Part shown: in pieces, positions 22,431 to 30,796 of the stretch
How the letters are laid out: every line of letters starts with the position of its first letter
How positions within the stretch are numbered: the stretch's first letter is position 1
Origin: Ruminococcus sp.
GTDB taxonomy: Bacteria > Bacillota > Clostridia > Oscillospirales > Ruminococcaceae
Assembly (NCBI GenBank): GCA_014799785.1
Contig: JAAVHI010000010.1
Span: 1-37,457, forward strand
DNA: 37,457 nt
Direction of reading: 5' to 3'
The notes under the pieces: model-generated
Databases searched by the model: none
Told to the model about the DNA's origin: nothing
The model's input: only the letters and a program-made list of their open reading frames with translations
Position numbers and translations under genes: made by a program

Positions 22431-23048
22431 TTATCCACGATCAGGCACATATGAAGGCATACCAATGCTAAGCAGTAAAACAACAGCCGCAAGCACAACG
22501 CTGACAATTGCACATACCTTTTTAATAAATGCAATTATTTTATAAGCCGTTTCCGAATTAATGTATGCAATAAAATCGCACATAGCCAAGCCTATACTCA
22601 ACGCTATAACTGTTATAACCGCATAGATCATAAGCGTGATTGAAGCAAGTCCAAAGTCACCCATATTCGGTTCGCCAAAATCGGGCATTAACCAATTTAG
22701 TATTCGTATATTAAATTGACTGATCCTGAGATCCATGATCCAAATTAATGTGATCGGCAAAGACAGCAGCCATTTAAGACCTGCGCATTTTACACTGTCG
22801 CTGAGTATTACAAAAAAAGATAAAACGCTGCATATTAATAAGGCAAAAAGCTCTATGTGATAGTTATCAAACATATAAAATAATGCGTTAAACAAAATAT
22901 GTACAGGAAAAAACAGCACAGCAATTTGAAATGCGTCAAAAACAACATTGCGACCAATAGGCTTCATTTTTGTTTTTAATTTGTCGCTTTCACTAAAATT
23001 AATTTCATTATATGGATTATAGTTTTTTTCATCAGGTATATTTTCCAT
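22431..23048 (-). CDS. Polytopic membrane protein of unknown function
   Basis: This 205-residue protein has a hydrophilic N-terminus of about 35 residues and five predicted membrane helices. I do not recognise the family. The start at 23048 is chosen because GGAGG is 7 bases upstream; the frame is open further back but only promoter sequence is there. A good promoter precedes it. It converges on the leuB terminator. Confidence 0.8.
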   Translation of the reverse strand: MENIPDEKNYNPYNEINFSESDKLKTKMKPIGRNVVFDAFQIAVLFFPVHILFNALFYMFDNYHIELFALLICSVLSFFVILSDSVKCAGLKWLLSLPITLIWIMDLRISQFNIRILNWLMPDFGEPNMGDFGLASITLMIYAVITVIALSIGLAMCDFIAYINSETAYKIIAFIKKVCAIVSVVLAAVVLLLSIGMPSYVPDRG

Positions 23049-23082
23049 GATAACTCCTCCGTTAATTATACTTGTAAGCTCA

Positions 23083-23111
23083 ATTATACCATGATAAAAA
23101 ACTCTTGCCAA
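23083..23111 (-). promoter_or_regulatory. Promoter of the 205-residue membrane protein
   Basis: On the minus strand TTGGCA (plus 23106-23111) and TATAAT (plus 23083-23088) are 17 bases apart, with an extended TGG. Confidence 0.8.
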
Positions 23112-23195
23112 TAAGTATTACCAAATTGTAACTCATTTTGCTAAACTGTAACCCGATCGTATTTTTCGGGAGAGAAGTACCGTACTTGCAATAAC

Positions 23196-23224
23196 TTGAC
23201 AAATCCAAATCTTTAAAGTATAAT
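23196..23224 (+). promoter_or_regulatory. Consensus promoter of the ABC-F gene
   Basis: TTGACA at 23196-23201 and TATAAT at 23219-23224 match the consensus with a 17-base spacer. An AAGTAC-C-GTACTT palindrome lies just upstream at 23175-23187. The leader is only about 45 bases, so it has no room for a long attenuator like those on some resistance ABC-F genes. Confidence 0.9.
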
Positions 23225-23275
23225 TATAATGGATTTTTATATGCATAAACCGCACAAGAAAAGGAATGTCACAAA

Positions 23276-25243
23276 ATGGTTATTTCACTTGAAAATATAA
23301 GCAAATTCTACAACGGAAATCAAGTTCTGAAAAACGTTGCGCTGACTATCGAGGACAGCGACCGTATCGGTCTTATCGGCATCAACGGCTGCGGAAAGTC
23401 CACCCTGCTGAAAATAATCACGGGACGCGAAGAGCCTGAGACCCAGCCCGAGCCAAACGTTGCTCACATCGCACTGACAAAGGGTACGACTATCGGCTTT
23501 CTGGAACAAAATTCCGGTCTTGACCGAAGCAGCACCATTATCGAGGAAATGCGCTCGGTCTTTTCGGAACTGCTTGAAACTGCGGAACGCCTGCGGGAGC
23601 TTGAAGCTCTCATGGCTGAACCCGACGCTCACAGCGACGAAAAACGCTTTGAGGAAATTTCCGCGGAGTACGACCAAAAAACCGCTTACTTTGAAGCCAA
23701 CGACGGATACCTTATTAATGTAAATATCACCAAGGTACTGAACGGCATGGGCTTTCCTCCCGAAACATACGACAGAGTGATTTCCACCCTCAGCGGAGGA
23801 GAAAAAACGCGTCTTGCGCTGGCAAAGCTGCTGCTTGAAAATCCCAAGCTGCTTATTCTTGACGAGCCTACAAACCACCTTGATTTCAACACAATTATGT
23901 GGCTGGAGGATTATTTGCAGGACTACAAGGGCGCGCTGCTGATAGTTTCCCACGACAGGTATTTTCTGGACAAGCTTACCACCTCCACCTGCGAGATAGA
24001 GCGAGGCGTACTCAAACGCTACAAGGGAAACTACTCCGTGTTTGCCGTACAGAAAAAAGCGGACACCGAACGTCAGCTTAAAGAATACGAAGCTCAGCAG
24101 GAGGAGATCGCAAAACTCCAGGATTTTGTGGACAGAAACCTTGTGCGCGCGTCTACGTCAAACATGGCGAAAAGCCGTATTAAAAAGCTTGAAGCCATGG
24201 AAATTATTGAAAAGCCCGTGCTGTATGAAAAGTCCGCGAAGATAAAGTTCGAGTACGACATCACACCGCCCATAGACCTGCTTACGGTGAAAAATATAGA
24301 CGTTTCCGTAGGCAGCGGCACGGAGCGCAAGACTCTTGTGGACTCCCTTTCCTTTGAGGTAAAGCGGGGCGAAAAGCTTGGTATCATCGGCTCAAACGGT
24401 ATCGGAAAGTCCACCCTGCTGAAAATTATTCAGCGCATACTCCCCTGCTCTCACGGAATTATCGAGTGGACGAAAAACGTTAAAATTTCCTACTTCGATC
24501 AGGAAAACGCTCAGCTTGACCCGCGCAAGACCGTTATGGACGAGGTACATTCCCGCTACAGGACAATGTCCGACAGGGAGATTCGCTCGCTTTTAGGCTG
24601 TGTGCGGCTTGTGGGAGAAAATGTTTTTAAGCAGGTCGGCGTAATAAGCGGCGGCGAGCGTGCAAAGCTTTGCTTCGCTATTATGATGCTGGAGCGCGGC
24701 AACGTCCTCATTCTTGACGAGCCAACAAACCACCTTGACATTGACACGAAAGAGGTTCTGGAGCAAGCCTTGTGCGAGTTTGACGGCACGATAATTTTCG
24801 TTTCCCACGACCGTTATCTGCTCAACAAGCTTGCAACGAGAATTTTCGAGATAACGGAAAATTCCGCGGAAAGCTTTAACGGCGGCTTTGACGATTACAT
24901 TACCGTAAAGCGCGAAAAGGAAGCGGCGGAGCAGCAGATAATCGACCGCGAAAAGCAGGAAAAGGCAAAGCAGGCTGCCGAGGAAAAAAGCGTTAAGGCA
25001 TACCGCTCTAAGGAGCAGCGCGCCGCGGACGCGAAAAAGCGTAACCGCATTAAAGAGCTTGAAAACGAGATAGCACGTCTTGAGGACGAAATGACTGTCA
25101 TTCAGCAGGAGCTTGCCGACCCGGACGTATGCGCCAATTATCAGCTTATGCAGGAAAAATGCGCGGCTCTTGAAGATATGAAGCGGCTTTGTTCCGACTA
25201 CGAGGAGGAATGGCTTGCTCTTTCCGAGGAGCTGGGACAGTAA
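23276..25243 (+). CDS. ABC-F family ATPase
   Basis: This 655-residue soluble protein has two ATP-binding domains and no membrane span, the design of ABC-F translation factors that act on the ribosome. Domain 1 (about residues 1-255) shows GINGCGKST, LSGGEKTR and LLILDEPTNHLD. A helical linker follows (about 255-320). Domain 2 (about 325-545) shows GSNGIGKST, ISGGERAK and VLILDEPTNHLD. The last 100 residues form a charged coiled coil, as in Uup/YdiF-like members. Both catalytic sets are intact. It is transcribed alone and ends at a strong terminator. Whether it is a housekeeping factor or a resistance protein cannot be said; the short leader favours the first. Confidence 0.93.
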   Translation: MVISLENISKFYNGNQVLKNVALTIEDSDRIGLIGINGCGKSTLLKIITGREEPETQPEPNVAHIALTKGTTIGFLEQNSGLDRSSTIIEEMRSVFSELLETAERLRELEALMAEPDAHSDEKRFEEISAEYDQKTAYFEANDGYLINVNITKVLNGMGFPPETYDRVISTLSGGEKTRLALAKLLLENPKLLILDEPTNHLDFNTIMWLEDYLQDYKGALLIVSHDRYFLDKLTTSTCEIERGVLKRYKGNYSVFAVQKKADTERQLKEYEAQQEEIAKLQDFVDRNLVRASTSNMAKSRIKKLEAMEIIEKPVLYEKSAKIKFEYDITPPIDLLTVKNIDVSVGSGTERKTLVDSLSFEVKRGEKLGIIGSNGIGKSTLLKIIQRILPCSHGIIEWTKNVKISYFDQENAQLDPRKTVMDEVHSRYRTMSDREIRSLLGCVRLVGENVFKQVGVISGGERAKLCFAIMMLERGNVLILDEPTNHLDIDTKEVLEQALCEFDGTIIFVSHDRYLLNKLATRIFEITENSAESFNGGFDDYITVKREKEAAEQQIIDREKQEKAKQAAEEKSVKAYRSKEQRAADAKKRNRIKELENEIARLEDEMTVIQQELADPDVCANYQLMQEKCAALEDMKRLCSDYEEEWLALSEELGQ

Positions 25244-25248
25244 AAAAT

Positions 25249-25283
25249 AGCCCGAAAGCGGTTTAAGTAACCGTTTTCGGGCT
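25249..25283 (+). terminator. Terminator of the ABC-F gene
   Basis: A 15-base stem pairs 25249-25263 with 25269-25283, with one G-T pair and a 5-base loop. It is preceded by A and followed by T-rich sequence, so it may also serve the converging gene at 25320. Confidence 0.85.
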
Positions 25284-25319
25284 TATTATTTCACTTACAT
25301 AAATGGGAAATCTGCCGCC

Positions 25320-25784
25320 TTAAAACTTTGATTTATCGTAATTATAGGGAATACTCGTTCCCACAACAACATCTTCGATCTTTTCTATTATCAGCCAATC
25401 GTCCATATTGCCCTGATGGTCAAAAGCAAGCGGGGTTATTTCTTTAGCGTTTTCAAATTCAACTAAGCACAGACACTTCTTATGCCACCGTTCTTTTTGT
25501 TTATCGGACAAGTTCAGCTTGTCCTGGTTATCCGCAAGTGTTTTTGTAATTTCTTCCTCAGACAGCTTCACATAATTCTGAACTGATTTTACAACAGCGG
25601 TTGCCGTTATTGAAGCAGTTCCTTTTTCCATAAAGTAAAGCTGTTCTCCCTCAAAAACTCTGCTGTGGGGAATTTTTCTTCCTGCTGCACCGCGTACAAC
25701 CATTGTCTTTGTTCCCGCTAAAATCTTATCTAATACTTTTTCGCCTTTCTTGCCTGTGTTATCGCAATATACTAAATGCACCAT
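25320..25784 (-). CDS. ASCH/PUA-like domain protein
   Basis: This 154-residue cytoplasmic protein looks like an ASCH or EVE-type small beta-barrel that may bind RNA. The N-terminal part, VLDKILAGTKTMVVRGAAGRKIPHSRVFEGEQLYF split over two strands, resembles the start of those folds. The middle is charged and helical, and the end is beta-rich. The assignment rests on pattern only. AGGAGG precedes the ATG. A consensus promoter lies upstream and diverges from another consensus promoter. Confidence 0.75.
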   Translation of the reverse strand: MVHLVYCDNTGKKGEKVLDKILAGTKTMVVRGAAGRKIPHSRVFEGEQLYFMEKGTASITATAVVKSVQNYVKLSEEEITKTLADNQDKLNLSDKQKERWHKKCLCLVEFENAKEITPLAFDHQGNMDDWLIIEKIEDVVVGTSIPYNYDKSKF

Positions 25785-25834
25785 TTTAATATCCTCCTAA
25801 TTGTCTGTTATAAATCCCAATATATGTTATGACA

Positions 25835-25863
25835 ATTATACATCAGGGCGGTTGATTTGTCAA
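25835..25863 (-). promoter_or_regulatory. Consensus promoter of the ASCH-like gene
   Basis: On the minus strand TTGACA (plus 25858-25863) and TATAAT (plus 25835-25840) are exactly 17 bases apart. TTATGACA at 25827-25834 and TGTCATAA at 25870-25877 form an inverted repeat around it and may be an operator. Confidence 0.88.
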
Positions 25864-25910
25864 GCATAATGTCATAAATTGTAATTCAAAAAAATTTTTT
25901 CAAATATGTA

Positions 25911-25939
25911 TTGACAAATGATATTATATGATGTATAAT
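25911..25939 (+). promoter_or_regulatory. Consensus promoter of the lipoprotein gene
   Basis: TTGACA at 25911-25916 and TATAAT at 25934-25939 are exactly 17 bases apart, with TG directly before the -10. Confidence 0.9.
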
Positions 25940-25983
25940 AATATCAAAGTTAAGAAAACTACATTTAAGTCGGAGGTCATTAT

Positions 25984-26445
25984 ATGAAAAAGATTTTGCT
26001 TTTATGCGTGCTGACCGCTATTTTGTCGGTATTGCTCACTGGCTGCACAAAAGAAGATGCGGTCGGTGAAAAGCTTTGCCGCATTGAAATTTTAAACGCT
26101 GCTGAACACGACAGTGTCACAGTATTGGAACAACAGCGGCAAGCAGATGTGTCCGAATTTTTTGACGAAAACAATTGGACGGAAACTGCCGGAAGTAGCG
26201 GAGAATTGACGCCCCAATACGTTATATCCCTGTATCAGGAAAAAACTCCCACCGTTATAAAGGAAGAAAACGGTGAACCGTATGAAAAAATTATGGAATA
26301 TGTTACTTATGAAAATTCCGAAACAGTAAAGGTTTCCATAGGCGGCGATTTGGTGAACGGCTTTGTATCGGATGAATTTTTAACGGGATATTACATTGGC
26401 TCGGAAAAATTCTTTTCGTCTCTAAATGAAGCTTTAAACAGTTAA
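25984..26445 (+). CDS. Small lipoprotein of unknown function
   Basis: This 153-residue protein has a signal peptide ending in the lipobox LLTGC. The mature part is acidic and soluble, with no motif I recognise. GGAGG lies 7 bases before ATG 25984. It is driven by a consensus promoter and sits 52 bases before the PadR gene on the same strand, so it could belong to that envelope locus. Confidence 0.87.
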   Translation: MKKILLLCVLTAILSVLLTGCTKEDAVGEKLCRIEILNAAEHDSVTVLEQQRQADVSEFFDENNWTETAGSSGELTPQYVISLYQEKTPTVIKEENGEPYEKIMEYVTYENSETVKVSIGGDLVNGFVSDEFLTGYYIGSEKFFSSLNEALNS

Positions 26446-26449
26446 ATAT

Positions 26450-26461
26450 CACTTTAAAGTG
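26450..26461. promoter_or_regulatory. Perfect 12-bp palindrome before the PadR gene
   Basis: CACTTTAAAGTG is a perfect palindrome 36 bases before the padR start. A PadR-family dimer might bind it, but known PadR sites vary and this is only a position-based guess. Confidence 0.4.
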
Positions 26462-26497
26462 TTAATTCAAAAATTAAAAATCTAAAGGAGGGCTTAT

Positions 26498-26845
26498 ATG
26501 GTTTTTCCGGTCAGCGCCGCTTTGCTTGACGCGCTTGTGCTTTCCGTTGTCGCAAAAGAGGACACCTACGGCTATAAGATAACTCAGGAAATACGCGAAG
26601 CTATGGAAATGTCGGAATCAACGCTTTACCCCGTTCTCAGGAGACTGCTCAAAAGCGAGTGTCTCACCACCTACGATCAGGAGTATCTCGGACGGAACAG
26701 GCGTTACTACCAGATAACCGACAAGGGAAAGGAACAGCTTAAACTATACCGCGAAGAATGGCTTGTCTACAGGGATAAGATCAACAACATAATCTCTGAG
26801 CAAGCACAGTCCGCAAAATCCACAGACGAGGAGGTCACTTCATGA
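26498..26845 (+). CDS. PadR-family transcriptional regulator
   Basis: This 115-residue winged-helix protein is a short PadR-type regulator. The typical elements are LDALVLSVVAKEDTYGYKI, STLYPVLRRLLKSECL and RRYYQITDKGKEQL. AAAGGAGG stands about 7 bases before ATG 26498. The gene overlaps the next by 4 bases. PadR genes next to DUF1700 and DUF4097 genes are a common arrangement in Firmicutes, where they control an envelope-related operon. The ligand is unknown. Confidence 0.94.
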   Translation: MVFPVSAALLDALVLSVVAKEDTYGYKITQEIREAMEMSESTLYPVLRRLLKSECLTTYDQEYLGRNRRYYQITDKGKEQLKLYREEWLVYRDKINNIISEQAQSAKSTDEEVTS

Positions 26846-27669
26846 CGCGTGCAGAATACTTAGCGGAGCTTGAGTCAAATCTTGTTTCTCTTCCGAAAGA
26901 GGAGCGGGACATGGCTGTAAGCTTCTATTCAGAATATTTCGACGAAGCCGGCGAGGAAAACGAACAGGCTGTTATCGAGGACTTAGGCAAGCCCTACGCT
27001 CTGGCAAGAAGCATTATCGGCGAGACCTCCGCTTACTCACGAAGCGAGGTTTACCTTAAATACAAGGAAAGCAAGCCTATGCCACAGAACAGCACGGGAG
27101 TTTTCGCTTCACTGAAAAAGCCCGGCGAGGATTTATTCAACACACCGAACGACGAGGTTTTCCACGCCGCAGGCACACCTTTTGAAAACGTACAGCAGGA
27201 CGCGGAGGACGCTCGTACAAACGAAAACAATGCAAACAAAGGTATGTTTGACGACTACTACCGGAACGCGGGACAGCAGGACGCCGCTCCTCCCCCGCCT
27301 CCCGAATATAAATATAATAAAAAATCCATGAACCCTTGGCTGATAGTTCTTATCGTGTTCGCGGGAGTTTTTGTGGGTATCCCCGTTTTGTGCGCGGTTA
27401 TTCCCGCAATTCTTGCAATAATTGCTGCGGCTTTTGTAGTCGGTGCGGCAGCGATATGCTGTCTTGTAGCTGCGATTATCGCTTTCTTTGTGGGAGTTGT
27501 ACGGCTTTTCACTGCTGTTCCCGCAGGTCTGGGACTTATCTTTATGGCAATACTCAGCGCAGGTATCGGAATGGTGCTTCTTTCGGGAGCGCTGGCGTTC
27601 TTCTTTAAGCTTCTGCCGTTTATAGTAAAAGGAATAGCAAGGCTGTTCAGAAAAAGGAGGGCTGCCTGA
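26842..27669 (+). CDS. DUF1700-family membrane protein
   Basis: This 275-residue protein begins with the DUF1700 signature (MTRAEYLAELESNLVSLPKEERD and an acidic YFDEAGEENE stretch, about residues 1-65). A Pro/Asn-rich linker follows (70-165), then three to four membrane helices (170-270) rich in Ala, Val and Gly. DUF1700 proteins pair with PadR regulators and are thought to act in signalling or as anti-regulators, but the mechanism is not known. It shares one base with the following gene, so all four genes are coupled. Confidence 0.9.
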   Translation: MTRAEYLAELESNLVSLPKEERDMAVSFYSEYFDEAGEENEQAVIEDLGKPYALARSIIGETSAYSRSEVYLKYKESKPMPQNSTGVFASLKKPGEDLFNTPNDEVFHAAGTPFENVQQDAEDARTNENNANKGMFDDYYRNAGQQDAAPPPPPEYKYNKKSMNPWLIVLIVFAGVFVGIPVLCAVIPAILAIIAAAFVVGAAAICCLVAAIIAFFVGVVRLFTAVPAGLGLIFMAILSAGIGMVLLSGALAFFFKLLPFIVKGIARLFRKRRAA

Positions 27670-28685
27670 TGCTTAAAGCGTGTTTAAGACTTCTTACCAC
27701 AGGAATAATTATGATACTTGTGGGAGTAATAGGAATAGGCGTTCTTGCGGGAACAGGCATGATCGACGATGACGACCTCACGCTCGATTTCGGAAATTCT
27801 TCAAGCAGCACCTATGCCTACGAATCGGCGGTAGACAGCGGCTACTACGACGGTGACGGCTTCTACTTCGCAGTTATAGACACCAATGACGCAGATATCA
27901 CAAGCCTTGATATTGACATAGGCATGGGTTCTTTCACGCTTGTTAAGGGTGATGATTTCAGTATCTCCGCTGATAATGCCAAAAAGGATCAATTCAGCTA
28001 CGGTATACATGACGGCTGTCTTTATGTCAAATATTCGCCCGAGTTCAGTTTGATGTCCCTCGACTTTTCAGCATTCGGCACAGATGCGGACATCATTCTT
28101 ACAGTACCCGAAAAAACATTTGACAGCGTGACGCTCAATATGACCGCCGGAGAGGTCTCCGCTCAGGATATCAGCACAAACCGTCTGACAACAAAGGTCA
28201 CTGCGGGAAGTATGTATCTGGGCGAAATTTACGCCGAGTCTGCAACCTTTAAAATATCTGCGGGAGACTTCAACGCCACAAACAGCACGTTCAAAAACGC
28301 CTCGATCGCAATGACCGCGGGAGATATGTTCTTCGGCGACTGCAAGCTTTACGGCGACAATAACATTAAAATGACCGCGGGAGAGCTCCAGATGTGTCTT
28401 ATCGGAAACAGACCGGACTATAAGATAAACATTGACAGGGCTTTGGGCAACGTTTATATTAACGGCATGGATATGAACGAGTACGCAGAAACAACTTTTG
28501 CGACTACTGTTCTCACCGAAGTAACTGTTACGGGAGGCGTTCTCAGTCATGATGACGAAGCAGTCGGAGTTGAAATCATTGAGGAAGTCACGGATAAAGC
28601 TTCCGATAACGAAAAGCCCAACGGAAGCATAGATATAAATATGACGGCAGGAGACTGCTACATTGAATTTTTAGGAGGAGAATAA
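27669..28685 (+). CDS. DUF4097-like beta-repeat membrane-anchored protein
   Basis: This 338-residue protein has an N-terminal membrane anchor (about residues 8-30) and a beta-rich extracellular body. The body repeats short strands ending in MTAGE, VTAGS, ISAGD, MTAGD, MTAGE and MTAGD, typical of DUF4097 beta-solenoids, related to the LiaG/YvlB-type envelope proteins. Translation starts one base inside the upstream stop. It is followed by a PspC gene after 2 bases. Confidence 0.9.
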   Translation: MLKACLRLLTTGIIMILVGVIGIGVLAGTGMIDDDDLTLDFGNSSSSTYAYESAVDSGYYDGDGFYFAVIDTNDADITSLDIDIGMGSFTLVKGDDFSISADNAKKDQFSYGIHDGCLYVKYSPEFSLMSLDFSAFGTDADIILTVPEKTFDSVTLNMTAGEVSAQDISTNRLTTKVTAGSMYLGEIYAESATFKISAGDFNATNSTFKNASIAMTAGDMFFGDCKLYGDNNIKMTAGELQMCLIGNRPDYKINIDRALGNVYINGMDMNEYAETTFATTVLTEVTVTGGVLSHDDEAVGVEIIEEVTDKASDNEKPNGSIDINMTAGDCYIEFLGGE

Positions 28686-28687
28686 TT

Positions 28688-28873
28688 ATGAATAAGCTGA
28701 TGAAATGCGAGTCTGACAGAAAAATATGCGGAGTATGTTCGGGAGTTGCCCGCTACCTCGGCGTTGACACCACGGTGGTACGTCTTATTTGGGCTATACT
28801 CTGTTTTTCGGGATTTGGTATCGCGGCGTACATTGTTGCGGCTCTGATCATGCCAAGCGACAATCAGGTCTGA
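28688..28873 (+). CDS. PspC-domain membrane protein
   Basis: This 61-residue protein is a minimal PspC domain: KCESDRKICGVCSGVARYLGVD followed by one or two membrane helices. GGAGG lies about 10 bases before the ATG. PspC is known as a phage-shock membrane sensor in proteobacteria; in Firmicutes it often stands with LiaF- or DUF4097-like proteins. It ends the operon, with a strong terminator about 75 bases on. Confidence 0.93.
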   Translation: MNKLMKCESDRKICGVCSGVARYLGVDTTVVRLIWAILCFSGFGIAAYIVAALIMPSDNQV

Positions 28874-28946
28874 ATCCAACAGTCTAAAGCACAAAATGCT
28901 GATCATAAAGGCTGAATACGACAAAGAAGTTTTTAAAAAATTTTGG

Positions 28947-28985
28947 AAGGGCTGCGCAGAAAACCTACGCAGCCCTTCTCTTTTT
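28947..28985 (+). terminator. Terminator of the PadR-PspC operon
   Basis: A perfect 10-base GC-rich stem pairs 28947-28956 with 28968-28977 and is followed by CTCTTTTTG. A smaller hairpin, 28997-29002/29011-29016, follows in the gap before the chemoreceptor gene. Confidence 0.9.
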
Positions 28986-29113
28986 GTAATACTCTATGCG
29001 GTCAGCAATTACCGCAGCAGCGATACTTTTTTAAAGTGTGGGGAGTGGCTCCCGCCGTGCGCTTTGATTGTGGAATACTTTCGGAATAATTTTTTATATC
29101 TGTTTTCGCGTCG

Positions 29114-30607
29114 TTATTTCACAAGCATATCAAGCTGTTCGGACATTTCGCGGATATCCTTTACCATTTTGCCGAGGGTTTCTATATCCTCGCTGTTTTG
29201 CCGTATTGTTTCCGAAACCGAGGATACGGCTGCATAGTTACTTACAATATTTTCGCTTACGCCCGAAAGCTTGTCCGTGACCTCGTTCCCGCTTTTTGCA
29301 ACGCATGATATTACCTCTGTGATATGTCCGACATTTTGAGATATTTCACTGTTGGAGCTGCTTATCTTATCCGCCGAGTCTTTCATCAGCTTCATATTTT
29401 CCATGCCCTCCTGTGTGAGCGCGGAGTTCTGCTCCATTGCGGAAACCGCGGCGTTTATGTTCTTCATGAAAAGTGAAATAATATCGCCTATATCCTTCGC
29501 CGAGTTTTTAGTTCGTACCGAAAGCGTGCCTATTTCCTGTGAAACTACCGCAAAGCCTGCGCCCGCCTTTCCCGCATGAGCCGCCTCTATCTGAGCGTTT
29601 ATGGCGAGAATATCGGTCTGCAGCGAAATATCGTCGATCATTTCAACGATCTTGGCAATTCTCTTGGACTGCTCGGAAAGCTCCGAAATTATCTTCATGC
29701 TGTCATCGGTGTGAGCGTATATCTGCTTCATTCCGTCTTCGGCGCGGAGCAGCGAATCGTTGTTTTCGGCGGTTATCTCATCGGAATGCTTCAAAAGCTG
29801 TTCAATCTCGCGGCTCATATTATCGAGGTTACGGAGATTTTCAGAGATCGCGCTCATATTTTCCCCGATCAAACGGATATTCTCGGAATTTTCCTCGCTG
29901 TCCCGCATGACATTTTCCGACTGCTCCGCCATGTTCCTGCCTGATTCGGCGGAATGTGCAGAAATGCCGTCCATTTCCGCTACTGCCGTGACCAAAGCCC
30001 TTGATATCTCCGCCGACTTTTCGCGGAGCTGTTCCTGCTGCTCTGCGCTCATAAGGTTGCCCAGCATTGCGGTGGTGCGCTTGCAGAGCATTGTAAAGAT
30101 CATCGAGATAGCAAACAGAATCATTGCTCGCGGAATTATTCCAAACAGCACCACTTTTTTTAGGTCAGTATAATTAAGATCCTTATCGCATGGGATATAA
30201 AATGAAATAAGCTGCGCCGCCGACACCGCTATCATTGTAAATGCCGTTGAAAAAATATTCAGCCTGCCTGAAAAATAAAGGCTCGAAATTGCTATAGGGT
30301 AAACATACAGCAGGATAGCATGCTTAGGAAGAATTGCAGCCAGAACGCTTGTAAAAAGCACCCCGCAGGACGTACACACATATTTTACATATGCTTCGCC
30401 GGTTTTTTTCATTATATTGCAGACTATCGTCGGGATAACCAGCATAGCCATTCCTGCTATGTAAGCGATTATCATTTGTGTCATATCGACAATAAATATC
30501 CCAAGGATATTCAAAACAAAAACAACAGTAAGCACTATCATGCTTACCCGCATTACCTTTGCCGCCGCCAGATTTGCGCTTCTTTCGTTTTCTGTTAAAA
30601 GCTCCAT
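29114..30607 (-). CDS. Methyl-accepting chemotaxis-like protein with multi-span N-terminus
   Basis: This 497-residue protein has about six membrane helices in the first 175 residues, with short loops. A long coiled coil follows, carrying the MCP signalling tip (DDISLQTDILAINAQIEAAHAGKAGAGFAVVSQEI). There is no large extracellular sensor domain and no clear HAMP domain, so it probably senses something in the membrane or cytoplasm. AAAGGGG is about 8 bases before the ATG. It has its own consensus-like promoter. No che or flagellar genes are in the window, so its partner kinase must lie elsewhere or it works outside chemotaxis. Confidence 0.92.
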   Translation of the reverse strand: MELLTENERSANLAAAKVMRVSMIVLTVVFVLNILGIFIVDMTQMIIAYIAGMAMLVIPTIVCNIMKKTGEAYVKYVCTSCGVLFTSVLAAILPKHAILLYVYPIAISSLYFSGRLNIFSTAFTMIAVSAAQLISFYIPCDKDLNYTDLKKVVLFGIIPRAMILFAISMIFTMLCKRTTAMLGNLMSAEQQEQLREKSAEISRALVTAVAEMDGISAHSAESGRNMAEQSENVMRDSEENSENIRLIGENMSAISENLRNLDNMSREIEQLLKHSDEITAENNDSLLRAEDGMKQIYAHTDDSMKIISELSEQSKRIAKIVEMIDDISLQTDILAINAQIEAAHAGKAGAGFAVVSQEIGTLSVRTKNSAKDIGDIISLFMKNINAAVSAMEQNSALTQEGMENMKLMKDSADKISSSNSEISQNVGHITEVISCVAKSGNEVTDKLSGVSENIVSNYAAVSSVSETIRQNSEDIETLGKMVKDIREMSEQLDMLVK

Positions 30608-30658
30608 ATTGCAAAACCCCTTTTAAATGTAATGATCTTGTGACAAAAAATTATTCTA

Positions 30659-30687
30659 ATTATAACGCAATTCTGCCTATTTTTCAA
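30659..30687 (-). promoter_or_regulatory. Promoter of the chemoreceptor-like gene
   Basis: On the minus strand TTGAAA (plus 30682-30687) and TATAAT (plus 30659-30664) are 17 bases apart. Confidence 0.85.
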
Positions 30688-30750
30688 TAATAATCACTTA
30701 ATTGACAGAAAAAGCACTTAATCGACTGCCATGCTTGCGCGAAAATATAT

Positions 30751-30781
30751 AAAAAGCCGCAGTACTTATTTAGTACCGCGG
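30751..30781 (-). terminator. Terminator of the GHKL kinase gene
   Basis: Stem 30757-30766/30772-30781 has one mismatch. Read on the minus strand it ends in TTTTT (plus 30751-30755), just after the kinase stop codon at 30797. Confidence 0.8.
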
Positions 30782-30796
30782 ATTCAATAATTATAA

